Source of the DNA: Mesostigma viride
Taxonomy: Eukaryota > Streptophyta > Mesostigmatophyceae > Mesostigmatales > Mesostigmataceae
NCBI GenBank assembly: GCA_009746045.1
Contig: RPFO01001141.1
Span: 62,001 to 126,000, forward strand
Direction: 5' to 3'
Length of the DNA stretch: 64,000 nt
The translations under genes and the position numbers were made by a program. Shown here in pieces: positions 37,880 through 50,606 of this stretch (position 1 is its first letter; each line of letters opens with the position of its first letter). The notes beneath the pieces were generated by a model. That model did no database searches, was not told the DNA's origin, and saw nothing but the letters and a program-made list of their open reading frames with translations.

Positions 37880-39135
37880 GCTCAAACGTGAAAGTTATGA
37901 GCTCCGACAGCCATGGCTACCTCGTGGCCGGAATTTCGCGAGGTTGTGTCCTGTCCCATGGATACCTGTTCATTATTGTCGTGGATCACGTCATGCGCCG
38001 GGCACGTGCGCGCTTTACTGCTCTTAAGGGGTTCGAGCCAGGCTTGGACATCCTTAACGAGAAAGAGTACGGCGGGGTTAGACCTGGTTACCGCCTGGCC
38101 GACCTGATTTATGCGGATGACACCACCCTCATCGCGAGCCCCGAGCACATTCAGACCTGGCTGGACTGTCTGGGCCTGGAGGCGCGGGCGGCCGGGTGGG
38201 GTTGGAGATTAGTGTCAAAACCACTTTGAGGCGATGGTGATTGGGGCCTCCAGATCACCACCGCTGCCGCGCCTGCTCAACGGCGCGACGGGACGGAGGT
38301 CCCGTTACGCGATCGCTTCAAACTGTTGGAGAGTTGGCTTCCTGACACTGCAGACGATGTGGACGTACACCCGCATCGGCCTGGCCTGGGCCAGGCTCCG
38401 TTCGCTCAACACCTACTGGCGCTCGAAGGGCCTGGGCGAGCACCGCAAGCGCATGCTCTTCAAGGTCCTCGTCCTCACGGTCCTCACGTATGGCGCCGAG
38501 GCGTGGACACTCCCACCCAAACTGGCAGCTAGGCTCAACGGTACGGTTTACAGGATGCTCCGACAGGTAATTAACGTAGGGTTTTCTGAGCGCCCGTCAT
38601 CAGAATCTTTGTATCATGGTATGCCTCGTATTTCGGACGAGATTAGGCAGCGTAGGATAGCATTTGTAGGACACCTTGCTCGCACCAGCCAGGTCGACAC
38701 CGCCCTTGGTCTGGCAGGCCCCCAGCGGCTTGGCCAGCCAGGGCGGCACATTCTGACCTGGCCTGGCCCCGAGGGCATTCCCAAAAGGGTAGGGAAACCT
38801 GTCACGAGCTACATCCAGATGTTGCTGGACGACCTAGTGGTCCCAGCCCAGTTTGAACACCGCCTCAACTCTCTCTCCCGTCTTTGGACTGCCATGCAGG
38901 ACAAGACGCGGTGGCAGAAGATTGTCAAGGCTCACACGCCCGAACCTGTGGGCAAGCCCCCTCCCCCCAAGAGGAGGAGGCGTTTTGATGAGTAGTGTCG
39001 TTAGGCTTTTCTAGACTAGATAGCTTAGAGTTAGGCCGTTAGTTCGATTACGCGGCTTCCTCCACTCCACCCATCCATCATGGAATATGTGCTACATGAC
39101 CTCCCAACGGAGGCATGTTATAATTTAATTTAATT
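37880..39135 (+). mobile_element. 5'-truncated LINE ORF2: reverse transcriptase C-terminal part
   Basis: Two plus frames (to about 38,229, then 38,234-38,995) spell GISRGCVLSHGYLFIIVVDH (RT motif 4 type), LADLIYADDTTLIAS (YADD catalytic motif) and KRMLFKVLVLTVLTYGAEAW, then the GMPRISDEIRQRRIAFVGHL region and a Lys/Arg-rich end (stop 38,995). One frameshift separates the YADD part from the rest. The 3' UTR ends CTCCCAACGGAG (39,101-39,112), GCATGTTATAATTTAATTTAAT. The 5' end is truncated just after the start of the minus-strand LINE. Confidence 0.85.
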
Positions 39136-40051
39136 TAATGGTTTTCAGAAAAGTGCCCTATAGGGGCGTCCCCTCCGCGTACACGCCTCTCCCTGCTGCG
39201 CCGCACCCGTATGTATCTCCAAGATTTAGGTCAGAAGTCACAGAAGCCGAGGCAAACAGCACTCGAACTCAAGCTTTCACCCCACCTAAACTGGCGACCT
39301 AAATAGGAACCCGAAAAACTAGCCGTTAAGCCGGAGGTAGCATAAGGGGGCTAATACAACTAGCTAATAATATATAATCTAGTTAATTCATGAATTGTTG
39401 ACTGACGATCCGAGGGCTTGCACCCAGCCAGGAAGTGCATGCTTCCTATCGAGACCTATCATGTGCAAGCACACATAAAACGAGTACTTGTACCAAGGAG
39501 ACAACCAGCGCAGGCCAGAAATCTACTACTATCAAATGCTGCAGTTGTCAGTTAGTTGAGCACTTGCACACGCAATTGAACACATGCATGGTTCCAATGA
39601 CAATGTTTCAATTACATATGCCAACTAGAGCTGGTGGAATGTTCAACGGCAGCACACCCATTTCTCTCTCTTAATTTCTGGCAATGGCCAGGGTACACAG
39701 ATACTTAAAGTGATACAGCTACGCAGTACAGTCTAACACAGGCTTAGAGTGAGACAAGTGGGGACTGCCTCCTGACACCACGTTTCCCCACGCCACGTTT
39801 CCTACGCACGGCACCATTTGCTAAGGTGTACGGAGTGTCACGTAAATGGCTGGACAGAAAGGTACCTATACCACAGCTGTTTTCGTTTCGAATAGGATGC
39901 TCCCCCGTGTATGGCGGGGACAATCTGGGACTCGCTTTTGTCCCATGCAGCTGCTTGCCGCTTGTCGGCTGCTGATGATAAGCCAAAAACACGCCCCACC
40001 TAAGCATGGGACGCGCGAATCACGGGCCTGCTGTCCGTTTATGCGTGCCGT
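39136..40051. other. Intergenic, no gene seen
   Basis: Downstream of the CYP97 stop (minus) and the LINE tail (plus). Contains a minus-oriented copy of the short dispersed repeat at about 39,494-39,523. I see no coding or RNA feature. Confidence 0.4.
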
Positions 40052-43000
40052 TTATGCATGGGCGATATCGGCGGCCACATGCGTGGTGTCGCTACCATTC
40101 ACCGATGTGGTCGTTGTCGGAGGTATCCGCCGGCGCACGGACATGTACAGGCCTTCCTTAGTGTGGATGGTGGCACCTGTTGCCATCCTGACAGCTGGCG
40201 CGTCGTCGGCCAGCCGGAAGTCAAAGCGGCGCAGCAACATGCTAACCACCACCATACCCTCCAGCATGGCAAACTGGTCACCGAGGCACTTGCGGGGGCC
40301 GCCGCCAAAGGGCAAGAACCTGGGGGGGCAAGGCACAAATGTGATAAGCAAGGTACAAATGTGTATCATGTAAGGATACCTCCCGCAGCCAACACCGTCC
40401 CGCACGCATTACCCCCGCGCAGGGATGCCCTCCAAGCCGCACACGGACCAAACAAACAATAAACAAACGCGGGTGATGCATGTGCAAAGCATCCCACCCA
40501 TTCATCATTACCCTGGGTTCTTGGGTGGTATGCAATGATAAGCGACAAGCAAGGGTGGACCCGGGGACGACATACACGGGAGGCGTCAAGGCAACGGCCA
40601 ATGACGTGCAGCCACCGGCAGGTTCCTCCCACAACCCCATTTCCCCTCACGCGGCAAAACAAACAATAGCAATTAGATGAAACAACACAAAGACAAGGAA
40701 GGCTGCACAATGCAAGGCCTGCATAAACCCAACACCGCACAAGGGAGCGCGTCCCATCTGGGACAGGGCCACCATGAACCGATCATTTTCCGACACCCCC
40801 ATGAAACTGACATGGGACCTAGCGGGAACGGAACTTGGCACATATCCCATCCCAGACAAAGCTTGCCCCAATGCTCCACCCACCTTGTCCCGATCCTAGC
40901 CAGCACATACCGGTACTTGTCCGACACTCGCCATCCACACAGAAGCGGGAAGGAGCGCATCCACCCCTAGACATGGCCAGCCCGCACCTATACTTGTACG
41001 AGACCTGCAGGGAACGGACATGGGGCCTAACAAGGACTTTTCCCAATCCTACACCAAGGCCAATCACGATGCTAACCAGTGCGCACCGGTAGCTCTCCGA
41101 CACTCCCCATCCACACAGAACCCCATCAACCAAGGATGCCACCACGTACCGGTAGTTCTCCGACACCTCGTTCGGGTTCCCCTCAGCGTCCCAGCGCGAG
41201 GGCACAAACTCGTTGGGCCTCTCCCACGAGTTCGGGTCGCGGTGCAGGTTCCACACCGACAGAAAGATGTCCTCCCCTTTCTTCACGTCGTAGCCGTTGA
41301 TGACCGTGTCGCACAGCGTGCGGCGGATCAGCACGGGCGGCTGCGGGTACAGCCTCAACCCCTCGTTGATCACACGCTTGACGTGCTTGAGACGCGCATA
41401 GTCCTCCATCGTTGGGAGCCGGTCCCCCAACACCTCGTCCACCTCGCGCTGGACCGCGGCCGCCTCCTCCGGGTGCAGGGAGAGCATGTAGAAGGTCCAC
41501 GTCATCACAGCGGCCAGCGTCTCGTGGCCCGCGATGAGCAGCGTCATCAGGTCGTCGCGCAGCTGCTTGGAGGAGACCTGGTCGCCCGACATGATAAGGT
41601 AGTGCAGGATGGAGGGGTCCGACTTGTTCACGTACTCCTCAAAAAAGGCCTCGTCGTTCTTCTCCACCGCCGCCTGGGGAAGGGAATGAAGATGGGGGGG
41701 GGACATTGGGAGGGGGGGAGTCGGAAATCGGCACGCAATCGTCGCGGGGTGTAAATGGGTATGGTGAAACAACCACATACCTGAGGGCCCTCAAGTCAAC
41801 CGCACAATGGCCACTGCATGGTACTTGATATGGATACAAGCGTGTGGACCGCCTGTAGCGCGCGAGAGCACTTGCCGTCACTTCTTCATGGCCGAACACA
41901 ATCTAGCCTCCTCCCCTTGCAATCGGCGATGATGAATGACAGCTACAAGGACCCCCTCACCTTGCAGTCGGCGATGAGCTCGTCGAGCGTCTGGTTGCAG
42001 ATCTCCAGGCTCTTGCGCATGCGCACTTGCGAGGGCAGCAGCGACCCAATGATGGGGATTTTCCAGTAGGGGATGATGGCCAGCGAGCGCTTCTCCGCCT
42101 CCAGCAGCAGGTTGTACACCGCCTTAATCACGGGCGTGCGCTTGGTCAGAGACTCAAACCTGGCAGCGAGGGGAAGGGAAGGGAGGGGGAGGTTGGGGTG
42201 GTGGTGGGGCCGAGGCATGTGTGACAGAGATTCTTGTTCTGTTCAGGATGGTTCCAAGCTGGCTTCCCACAGGAGTGCTTCCAGCAAATCGCATGCACAC
42301 AGACGCACTAGATTGCATTGCAACAACCGCCTAGCGACCCACTAGCTTGCACGGCAAACACCACCGAGCGACCCACTAGCCTGCATGGCAACAACCGCCT
42401 AGCTCACGATAAATATCACCCCACGCATGTCGAACACCCCCGGTCCCCTCCTTACAACCCTCCCACTCGCTTGCGGATGAACCCCCCCCCCTCTACTTGT
42501 AATGTAGTTAAGGCCCCCCCCACCCTCCTCCACTCGTAGTTAAACAACGCCCCTCCTCCCCCCCTTCCCCCCCCCACTCACTTGTAGTTGAACACGGCGG
42601 CGCCGATCACGTCCAGCGCCAGCGAGGAGAACAGGTGCTCCATTTCCACGCTCTTGCCCGCGTCGGCCGCGTCACCCAGCACGCCGCACGCCTTGCTGGT
42701 CACGTCCCCAAACAGGCCCACCATCGCGGCCAGGAACCGCTTGTGGACCGCGGGGAGGATAGAGCGGCGGCGCAGGCGCCAGTGCTCGCCGTCGGCAGGG
42801 ATGAGCCCCTGGCCCATCACAAATTCGACGATCTCGGACAGCATGCCCTTGGAGTAGACCTTGCCGCTCTGCTGCAGCACCTGCTTCACATTGGCTGGGT
42901 TGGACACCACCACGAAGGACTGCGGGAGTGACAACAACGCAAAACACACGTAAGGGAGAAAGCGGGGGAGGACAGCGGGACAGGTGGCGGGCTCGCCAAG

Positions 43001-44806
43001 AGAGGAACTGAGTGCCCCATCCAGTAGAGTGGATGTCTGTAAGAGACATTTGAACAATGAAGGGCAAAATCTACAAAATTTGATAGAGCATTCCGGCAGA
43101 ACTCCTTGGGGCAGGGAGGGCTGATCCATGGGGCAGGGAGTGGGGAATGCCTGGGGAGCCGCAGGACCCCGCATACCGAGTGCACGCCCATGACATCCAA
43201 CAACCCTCGCATCCCACACTGCCCCTCACAAGCTCCTTTTCCCCTGCCAGGGCCCATGGCCCTAGCCTGCCCTCTTTACATCCCAGCCTCCTTTCTCTTC
43301 TCCAGAACCCAGCACACACGCACCTTAGGTCCAAACGACAACCGGAAGACGGGCCCGTAGGACAGGAACAGGCGGTAGAGCGGTACAAAGTGGGGCTCTC
43401 CCACGATCTCGCGCACGTCACCGCGGGCCTCCGGCATCGTGCGCGCGGCGCGGTAGGCGCGCGCGCGCTCCCACGTGGCCATCAGCAGGGCCAGCCAGCG
43501 GCCCCACTTGCCCAGCCGCGACAGAAAGTCACGCACGTAGGCGGATATCACACGCAGCTTGCTGGAGGCAGGCCTGGGGGCAGCGCATTTGGTGCCAAAT
43601 GGTGGCAGACGGTGGCGGCAAGGTGGCGGTGGCAGCAGTGATGGCCAGGGGTAGTGGTGGCAATCAGCACAGCGGGGAGGGGGGTGAGACAGCCGCATGA
43701 GCGAGAGCGACACTGTGAGCCATACGCGGTATCCACGTACACAAGGCATGTCAGCTAAAATACATATGGTATGATGCTATCAGCAAATAGGGAGAACAGC
43801 GATGCGAAAGTCTTGAAGGCCTACTTGCAAGCAAACAAAAATCCACAGCCACGAGGGCAGTCAGCCCAAAGCTGACCAGCACGTAGTAGATCTCACTTGC
43901 AAAATCTGTCACTCCTAATGACATCCGAACAACATGATTACCCCACCAACAAAAGTATTACAACAATTTCGCACTGCTGGCAACTCCGCTTTAGCATCGC
44001 CAATTGCTGGCATTACGGCGTTTGTTTGGGCGCTCAAGCAAGTTTAACCATGAATGTACTCCAGCTACATTACTTTACCGCCGGCACGCAGCCGAGCCTG
44101 CCCCCACTACAGCGTGACGCGCGCTATAGCCAGCAGCACTCGACTTCACTTGCCAACTACTTGCATGACACAGATGGAGGTGTGCTAATAAACCCACCTC
44201 ATGAGGTGGGGTAGTACAACCACCACAGGATGTGGGCTAATGACCCGCCTAATGTGTCTCAGGCTTCATACACTGGCACATGTGTGGGCATGTCAGGACA
44301 CAAAGCCGGCAAGTTGGCAGGCGCCCCCACGCGGGTGGATGGAAGCCAGGCACCGCGCCAGGCACCGCGCCTGCGTGAACACCTCCCCCCCCCACTCACC
44401 GTGCCTGCGTGAACTCCCCCCTCGCGATGCGCTCGGCCAGCAGCTTGCTCCCCTCCTCATATGCGCCGCGCGTGCTGCGCTGCCGCTCCACCTTGCCCTT
44501 GTCCTCCCACACGGTGGCGCCACCGCTGCTGCCCTCCGCACCACTGTTGTTGTTGCTGCTGCTGCTATTGCTGGCGTCCCCACCCATGCCCAGCGGGCAC
44601 GTGCCCATGGCCACCGTGGCGAGCCGCCGGTTTAAAGGTGATAGGTGCGAGGGGGCGGACGGCCCGCAGGCGAGGGGCTGCCCCCAAAACCCCCCCGTGC
44701 GTGCATCCAGGGGCTTGGAATCAAGGCCCTCAGGGTGAAGGGGGGAGGAGTTGAGCACGGCGCATCGTGATGATTCTGGGGGCAGCAAGTCACGTCCATA
44801 TGCCAT
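40052..44806 (-). CDS. CYP97A: Cytochrome P450, CYP97A-type carotenoid ring hydroxylase, 6 exons
   Basis: Exons on the minus strand: 44806-44400, 43573-43324, 42919-42582, 42159-41961, 41673-41150, 40319-40052; phases match at every GT-AG junction, giving 661 aa. P450 marks: I-helix AGHETLAAVMTW, ExxR in INEGLRLYPQPP, FVPSRWD, and heme loop FLPFGGGPRKCLGDQFA with the axial Cys. The adjacent NPNE...ENYR, and the C-terminal ATGATIHTKEGLYMSVRRR, are the signature of clade 97 and fit CYP97A best. CYP97A enzymes hydroxylate the beta-ring of carotenes in the plastid on the way to lutein and zeaxanthin. The first exon (ATG 44806, about 135 residues, Ser/Asn-rich) would contain the transit peptide. 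The length is slightly above the family norm. Intron 5 contains decayed copies of the exon 5 end. Confidence 0.93.
40776..41150 (-). repeat. Degenerate repeats of the exon 5 donor region inside CYP97 intron 5
   Basis: The end of exon 5 reads GTGTCGGAGAACTACCGGT on the minus strand. Similar phrases recur in the intron near 41,100 (GAGTGTCGGAGAGCTACCGG), 40,920 (GAGTGTCGGACAAGTACCGG) and 40,790 (GGTGTCGGAAAATGATCGG), two of them preceded by TCTGTGTGGATGG. The last complete exon-matching donor, at 41,149, is the one that keeps the phase. Confidence 0.65.
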
Positions 44807-47040
44807 TCATGCAGTTGCACGCGACGTGGTCAGGAGAGATATTACTCTCGACGGGCGGGGGTAAGTAAATGGGTTTCAATTGTGTTAGGTTCGCAATTCA
44901 GAAGGACTTGGCGACATGCAAGACAACGCAGTGGGCGAAAACTCCACTACAGAACACATCGACACTGCCTGCCAAGAAGGATCGCAGTTACGCGGTCCAA
45001 GGAGGGCTGTGGGCCAGCGCCTAGCGCAAACGCATGCTTACCCAGGAGTGATGCATGTCTCAAACACGCCGACGGCCTGGCCCCAAGATGTTGATGTGCT
45101 AGGCGGCCCCGCGAGCAAGGCCTTGGCCCCAGTACTGCCACGGGGGAGAGCGCTTGCGAGCACCACGCCATGCCTACCGGCCGGGCTTTAGCCCGGAGGG
45201 CAAGGAACTATGCAGCCGCCTGTACGAACGAGGACAATGCCGGCGATGCGTGCACATGAACGATTTAGAAAGTAGTAATGGGCCAAATGCCGATAAGCAG
45301 GATGCACAGGAATGTCATCTGTTTAATTTCCCGACATGACTCTGACTATGACCCCGAAATTACTGGCAACATCCCTCCCGTAGAGACAGGCATACTAGCA
45401 GGTCTAGGAACGCATTAACTTGCACGTCCAAGATATTATGTGCTGACGATTGTGCGGCAACTTATTTGCAGTAAATGCTTACCGAAGTTTTCAGCAGGGT
45501 GGTGGCTGTGCTGGGCAACTACGTGCATCTCATGGTGTCGCTGCCGTGACGCAGAACTGCCATGGATTGCACGACGACAACGCTTACGGGTGGCGCAGTG
45601 CGTGACGCATAAGGACTTCGTGATGAAAGGCACCCTAAAGGGAACGGCGACATCATGATCAGGGCAGGGTTTATCGGTGACATCGCCAGAAGCACAATCA
45701 GTGACATCGCCGCAGCCCGCACGAGGCGATGAGAGGGCAGTACGTACAGTCCAGATTACGTGAGCATACGGATCCCCGCAAAATCCGTGCTCTGCCATTT
45801 GAAAATCTCCTAACCGCTATAACCGCTATACTATGGAATCTCAAATAGATCTATCCCATTGGTTGTTGCTGGTCGATATGGAAATATCCATGGGCTGAGT
45901 GTTAGACCAGGTAGCAGCTGCTCCGAGACGGATTGCGATTGCCTGCAGCTCGTGCGGTAACAGTGGAGGACTTTTTCCGGCGAATTTGTGAATCCACGTC
46001 ACCACGTTTCATTACTCTGAAGGTAATTTCATAACCTCACAAGGTCTCCATAAGCGCGACGTCATGCCATCAGGCATGATGATTGACGACTACACGAAAT
46101 TTACCCAGCGCGACTCGCGAGCGACGCCTTCATTGTTGAATTCATGCCAGTTTACTCCCTTGCCTTTGTATATCAATGAGATAATCAATACATAGATAAT
46201 TATGTAGCTTTTTCGTAAGAGGTAGCACCATCCTGCATTATATGCAGCTGCGCCGCGGTCCTTATAAGGTTATTACCTCCTAGTCCGGCTCATCGTTCAT
46301 AGGAGCCCACAACGATATATAGCCATCAATTACATGCGCAAATAGCAGTAGTTGGACGGGTGATAAGACATCGTACTCTGTTTCATCGTAGGCGGTAAAA
46401 TAATATTTAGTTATTTAATTTAATCCCAGGACACTGCAATATTTGGACATGCTAAATTAAAGCCGTGTACTGCGCCATGATGGAATCTACAGTGGCAACA
46501 AAGGTGTACTGGAAACCGACGAAAGCTTGGACGCTGTTTTCCTTTTGGCCGGAGTAGCTGTTGCCAGGTTCTGACGGTCATATGGTGTTTCGCTGCATGC
46601 TTGCAGAGCAGCGGCACGTATTAATAAAAAATATAACGTGCCGTTTTTTTAAAAGAAAAATTATATCAAGTACGACTCCAGGATTATTTTGGGAGTTCAG
46701 CGTCCGGGATTTAGTGTATCTGCTCGGTGCACTTAGCCGTGCTTGGTTCTCCTTGCTTCCAGAGTCACCGAATGCTTGTTTGATCGCTAGTCTTCCTCGT
46801 TAGACTCGGCCCACTTGCCCAGCGGTCACCCGCCACATCGTTTGTGCGTTTTAATTTGTGACTCAGTTGCATTGAACCCGCTCGCTTTGTTGTCCAGCCA
46901 TTTTGACCATATCTGTAATTATCCCTAAACAAAAGCCCGCCTACCGGCTACCATGGTTCAGTGGCCATGTACTGCAGAAGGCTGGTGTAGGCAGTGGACC
47001 AGTTGTTGCGGATATTTTAGTGTATAATAAGCATGCTTGA
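44807..47040. other. Long intergenic region, AT-richer to the right
   Basis: Holds the promoter region of CYP97 near 44.8-45.0 kb. Short open frames occur on both strands (for example 45,436-45,798) without recognisable domains or mutual support. The part from 45.8 to 47.0 kb is AT-rich and frame-poor. I see no gene, tRNA or structured RNA. Confidence 0.4.
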
Positions 47041-47049
47041 CACCTGCTG

Positions 47050-47215
47050 GAGTACATGGAGGTGCAGGTGCACCTAGCGCACCCATAGTAGGTGCCAGCT
47101 GTTTACACCCCCCACCTGCAGGTTGTCGGCCAGGATGTACATATTAAAAACCAGAGGCCCCCCTTCTCAGGGCCATGTGTTACGTATACTCCCAACGGAG
47201 TTATGTTCTAATAAT
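47050..47215 (+). mobile_element. Solitary LINE 3' end
   Basis: Contains GGTGCACCTAGCGC-type sequence, TACATATTAAAAACC, CTTCTCAGGGCC and then CTCCCAACGGAG (47,189-47,200) with TTATGTTCTAATAATG. It is a 5'-truncated, diverged member of the LINE family ending in the same motif as the copies at 2.3, 35-36 and 39.1 kb. Confidence 0.65.
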
Positions 47216-47473
47216 GCTTGACACCGAATTGCACAGTTAATCAGGGTTTCCATATCTAGAACCCTTCTGGGCGTGCCATGCACAGAGGCATGCCAGGGAG
47301 TATTAGGTTAACTAACTGAATTAATCTCATTATAATATTCAAATGACTAATTAGTTGATTGCACACACTCCCATGTGGGCAAGTCATGGATCGACTGATC
47401 ATATTGCATGCATCTTGATATTGCATGCATCTCAATATATATTCATGGAGAATGATAAATTACGGAGGTGAGA

Positions 47474-49013
47474 TTAATTAATTAATTAATTAATTAAACT
47501 CGTGCTCCCGTTGGGGAGTCACGGAGCACCGAAGTGCTTTTAATCCCTGTGTGTGCACTACAGGAGAAAGGGCAGAGACCCCCAGTCTCCTTCATGCCTA
47601 AGGCATGCCACAGCTGCAATCGGGCGCGGCTAGCTAAAAGGACAGGCTAACGATCCGGCAAACTGTGGGTGCAATAAGACCCATGTGAGCATATCATAGC
47701 AAGGAGCGTGGGCAAGTAATCTGAACATAGCCACCTGGGCGTAGCATGGCTGTACTAGGACTAGGCTAAGGCTACGGCTGGTTGTGTACCGTGCGTTGGC
47801 GGCACGTGACTAGGTGTGTTGGCACAGCTAGGCAACATTCTAGGCATGGCTGCCTTAGCGGCAGTGACGCCAATGGTTACAAGCTAGGGCTATTGCTATT
47901 CTAGCCCGCTGGGGGCGTCCACATCTTGTGGTTGATCATCAGGTCCCCGCCCCTCCAGTACACCTTGGGCTTCTGGGGGTCCTGCTTATGGCGGAGGTAT
48001 TCCGGCCACAGGTCGCGTCGCTGCTGTTGCTGAGCGGGGGTGAGGTCGTCATCCAGCGTCCAGGTGAGGTCGTGCAACCGCTTGCGACGAGAGAGGAACC
48101 GCTGCTTATCCTCAGGGGAGGGGAAGGTGAGTAGGACTGGTGGGGGAGCCGCCTTGTCCCGTGAGTGGGGAAGGCGGTGGCACCCACGCAGTTCTACCTC
48201 ACCTACCAGGCCCATGAGGGTAAGAAGCTGGTTCTTGAGCTCGTCAGCAAGAGAGGTTGACGTCTCACCTGGCTTCTGGGGGAAGCGACGTAGCACCACT
48301 CGGCACTCGCGGCGAGCGCGGTCGGTGACCTCCCGTTGCTGGGCCTGGCGGTGGTCCTCCAGCTCCTGGAGCTTTGTGGCGATGGCGTCGGTGGTGGAGG
48401 CGGTCGCTGACCGCAGCAGGTCCGCGTAGGAGAGCGGCGGGAGGTCGCCAGCATCCTGCCGGGGTGGCTGGGATGCAATGGTGGCCGTCTGCTCCGCTAT
48501 CTTGGGGACCTGTGTGGCCAGGGCCTCGGTGTGGGCGGTGATGGCCTCAAGCTTCTTCAGGAGCACGCCATGCACTTGCCCTCCACCTGGTTAAGGCGAG
48601 AGACAAGTGCAGCATGCGTTTCCGAAGCCTGCGCCGCGGTGTGTAGCGCCGTGAACTGGGGTTGTAGCTTGTGGACGACCTTGGTTTCCACGTTGGAGAC
48701 CCGGGCTTCCACCGTGTTGAGCGTCGTGTTCAGCGAGGTCAGCTTCTCGGCCAACGGCCAGGTCACGTGCTCCTCCAGCACTGCACGGATGTCATCCTTG
48801 CAGAGGGAGGAAGCCGATGTGGCTGTCGGCCGCGCAGGCTGGGCTGGGGTGCGGATCCTGGCGACAATTGTGCTCATAGGTAGCTGGAAGTAGCTGCACA
48901 TGATGGCGATGCGGTGGTTGAGCTCTGGCCTGGCAAGGAACCTGAGTCTCCAGGTCGTCGGCGGGGATGGAGTTAGTCTCCATGCTTTGCTGTAGACTAA
49001 GTCTCAAAGGCAT
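47474..49013 (-). mobile_element. LINE copy with ORF1 (diverged subfamily), minus strand
   Basis: The ORF1 C-terminal frame (48575-47901) carries VLLTFPSPEDKQRFLSRRKR, TLDDDLTPAQQQQRRDLWPE and YWRGGDLMINHKMW, aligning with the copy at 36.4-37.1 kb. The N-terminal part (48901-48557) is a coiled coil containing EKLTSLNTTLNTVEARVSNV. The two frames join if one G is added near 48,588; another break lies near 48,930, so this copy is damaged. The 3' tail ends in TTAATTAA repeats at 47,474-47,498, with a variant terminal motif CTCCCGTTGGGGAG (47,505-47,518). ORF2 is absent. Confidence 0.78.
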
Positions 49014-49460
49014 TGTGAATACAACGTATGAATAAGCCTTGTAAACCTACGTTGGTATGTGAATATAAATACCACGTGGGCTATGCAGATAGGAATGCTA
49101 GTCGAGTCGCATACGTTTCCCTAGATAGGTACTTTGGGTACTGAGGTACGTGACAGATGTCAGTACCCAGTATACGTAGTGTCCTGTCATTGGACGGTAC
49201 TAGAGTATCCTAGATAGGGACCGTACTGCAGCGTGCATTGATTGTGATCGCACGATGCAGTGACTAGACAGCTACCTGTCATCGTGCGGCCTCGGGCCAA
49301 CGGTCTGCACCCAACGGTCACTGGCGGCGCAGCCGGTGAGAGGAACGTTGATAAAGGGTAAACCTATTTTCTAATGAACCAAGCAATTCATTGCTCACAG
49401 CCTTCAGTGTTCTCAAGCAATATATCCCACCGCATTCTAACTTGAATTTTATTTGCTACC
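49014..49460 (+). promoter_or_regulatory. Leader of the Gag-integrase element, possible 5' LTR
   Basis: Non-coding DNA between the LINE and the Gag start. TATAAATACC at 49,064-49,073 is a good TATA box for plus-strand transcription, and the ATG at 49,461 has the context GCTACCATGG. Only one copy of this sequence is in the window, so a long terminal repeat cannot be confirmed. Confidence 0.4.
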
Positions 49461-50606
49461 ATGGCTATCACGAACAAGAATGTCGCTAAGAAGCTTACCT
49501 ACAACGAGGATGATGATGGGCAGGATCGGCGGATGCCCAGAGACAACAACAAGAAGCCGGCTGGCGATGCGGCCATTTCCAAGAAAAAGAAAAAGAACAA
49601 AAAGACTCACAATGGTTGCCAGGACGAGGGGACGGCGGCTGCAAAGCCGACCGACCTACCCCCCTCCCCTGCGAGGCCGGAGGCCGAGACGGCTCCCCCC
49701 GGGGAGACCGGCTTACCCTCGACTCCGGCGGCCGCCCCAGCCGCAACCACGGCTGGCGCGGCCATGGCTGCGGAGACCTCGGTGGTAAACCCCACTGAGG
49801 CTCCACAGTCCGGCCCCACGTTGCCATCTCTTCGGGAGCGTATGCCCCGTCAGACGGCCTCGGTGGCACCGGACGGGACGATTACCTTTCGTCCCGCCAC
49901 ATCAAACCTTAATGTCCCTTTCGCCCAGGGACATAACCACATTGAGCTAACGTTTGGGCGACCCTCTGCGTCCCTTCTTCGCAAGAAGAAGGACATGGAG
50001 AGTATTAAACTCGCACGGGTGGTGCGAAAACCTGTGGAACCCATCGCCGGACAACCAATGTCCGACGATGAGGTATCCGACACTGCCAGTCTCCCCGATG
50101 GGGAGACTGAGATCAATCTTACCCCAGCGCTCCTGGCGGTCGAGCAGGCCGCGCTGGTGGCAAATGAAGAACGCCGAGCGCGGCAGCGGGACCGAGAGGT
50201 CCGCCGAGAGGCGGCTTTTCGGCTCGCCGCTAAGCGGCAAGAATATGAAGAGGAAGCCGCCCGTCGCCTGGCTACCCACCAGGCGATGGCGGACGCGTAC
50301 CGCGAGGCCACCCAGCGGTTACGTGACCTCTTAAAAAATGCTGACTATCCCATGGACTATGCGGACAGTCAAGACCTGGCCGAGCTTGCTCGGTCAGCAC
50401 ACTTTAAAACCATGTCCTCCATCACCCAAGCCAGGGTCACGGAGGCCATCTTGGCCAAACATGGGGTGGTAGCTGAAGAAGCCCCCCCGCTGGAAACCAC
50501 CAGCAAGAAACCCTCTCCCCCCAACCCCTGCAGTACAAGGAGGGACTGCTGGCCCTGGGCGCGAGGAAGGGCAAAGAGGCGGACTGTCCAGTCCGGCCTG
50601 CTATGA
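49461..50606 (+). CDS. N-terminal Gag-like protein of the retroelement (381 aa)
   Basis: Starts MAITNKNVAKKL with a strongly basic KKKKKNKK stretch, then ~80 residues rich in Pro/Ala/Thr, a central GTITFRPATSNLNVPF segment and a highly charged helix (NEERRARQRDREVRREAAFR; AAKRQEYEEEAARRL) typical of a Gag coiled coil. The frame ends at 50,606. Further coiled-coil coding continues in other frames (EDEAAFQAALREHEVRKEMK near 50.63 kb; VLEQLAILQAQLASLQDQQ near 50.98 kb), so the original Gag was probably longer and one or more indels separate the pieces. No enzyme domain. Confidence 0.6.
   Translation: MAITNKNVAKKLTYNEDDDGQDRRMPRDNNKKPAGDAAISKKKKKNKKTHNGCQDEGTAAAKPTDLPPSPARPEAETAPPGETGLPSTPAAAPAATTAGAAMAAETSVVNPTEAPQSGPTLPSLRERMPRQTASVAPDGTITFRPATSNLNVPFAQGHNHIELTFGRPSASLLRKKKDMESIKLARVVRKPVEPIAGQPMSDDEVSDTASLPDGETEINLTPALLAVEQAALVANEERRARQRDREVRREAAFRLAAKRQEYEEEAARRLATHQAMADAYREATQRLRDLLKNADYPMDYADSQDLAELARSAHFKTMSSITQARVTEAILAKHGVVAEEAPPLETTSKKPSPPNPCSTRRDCWPWARGRAKRRTVQSGLL

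Noticed and set aside
45436-45798. 120-codon minus frame in the CYP97 upstream region
   Set aside because: No domain, a similar-length frame is open on the other strand, and coding-like base bias is absent.
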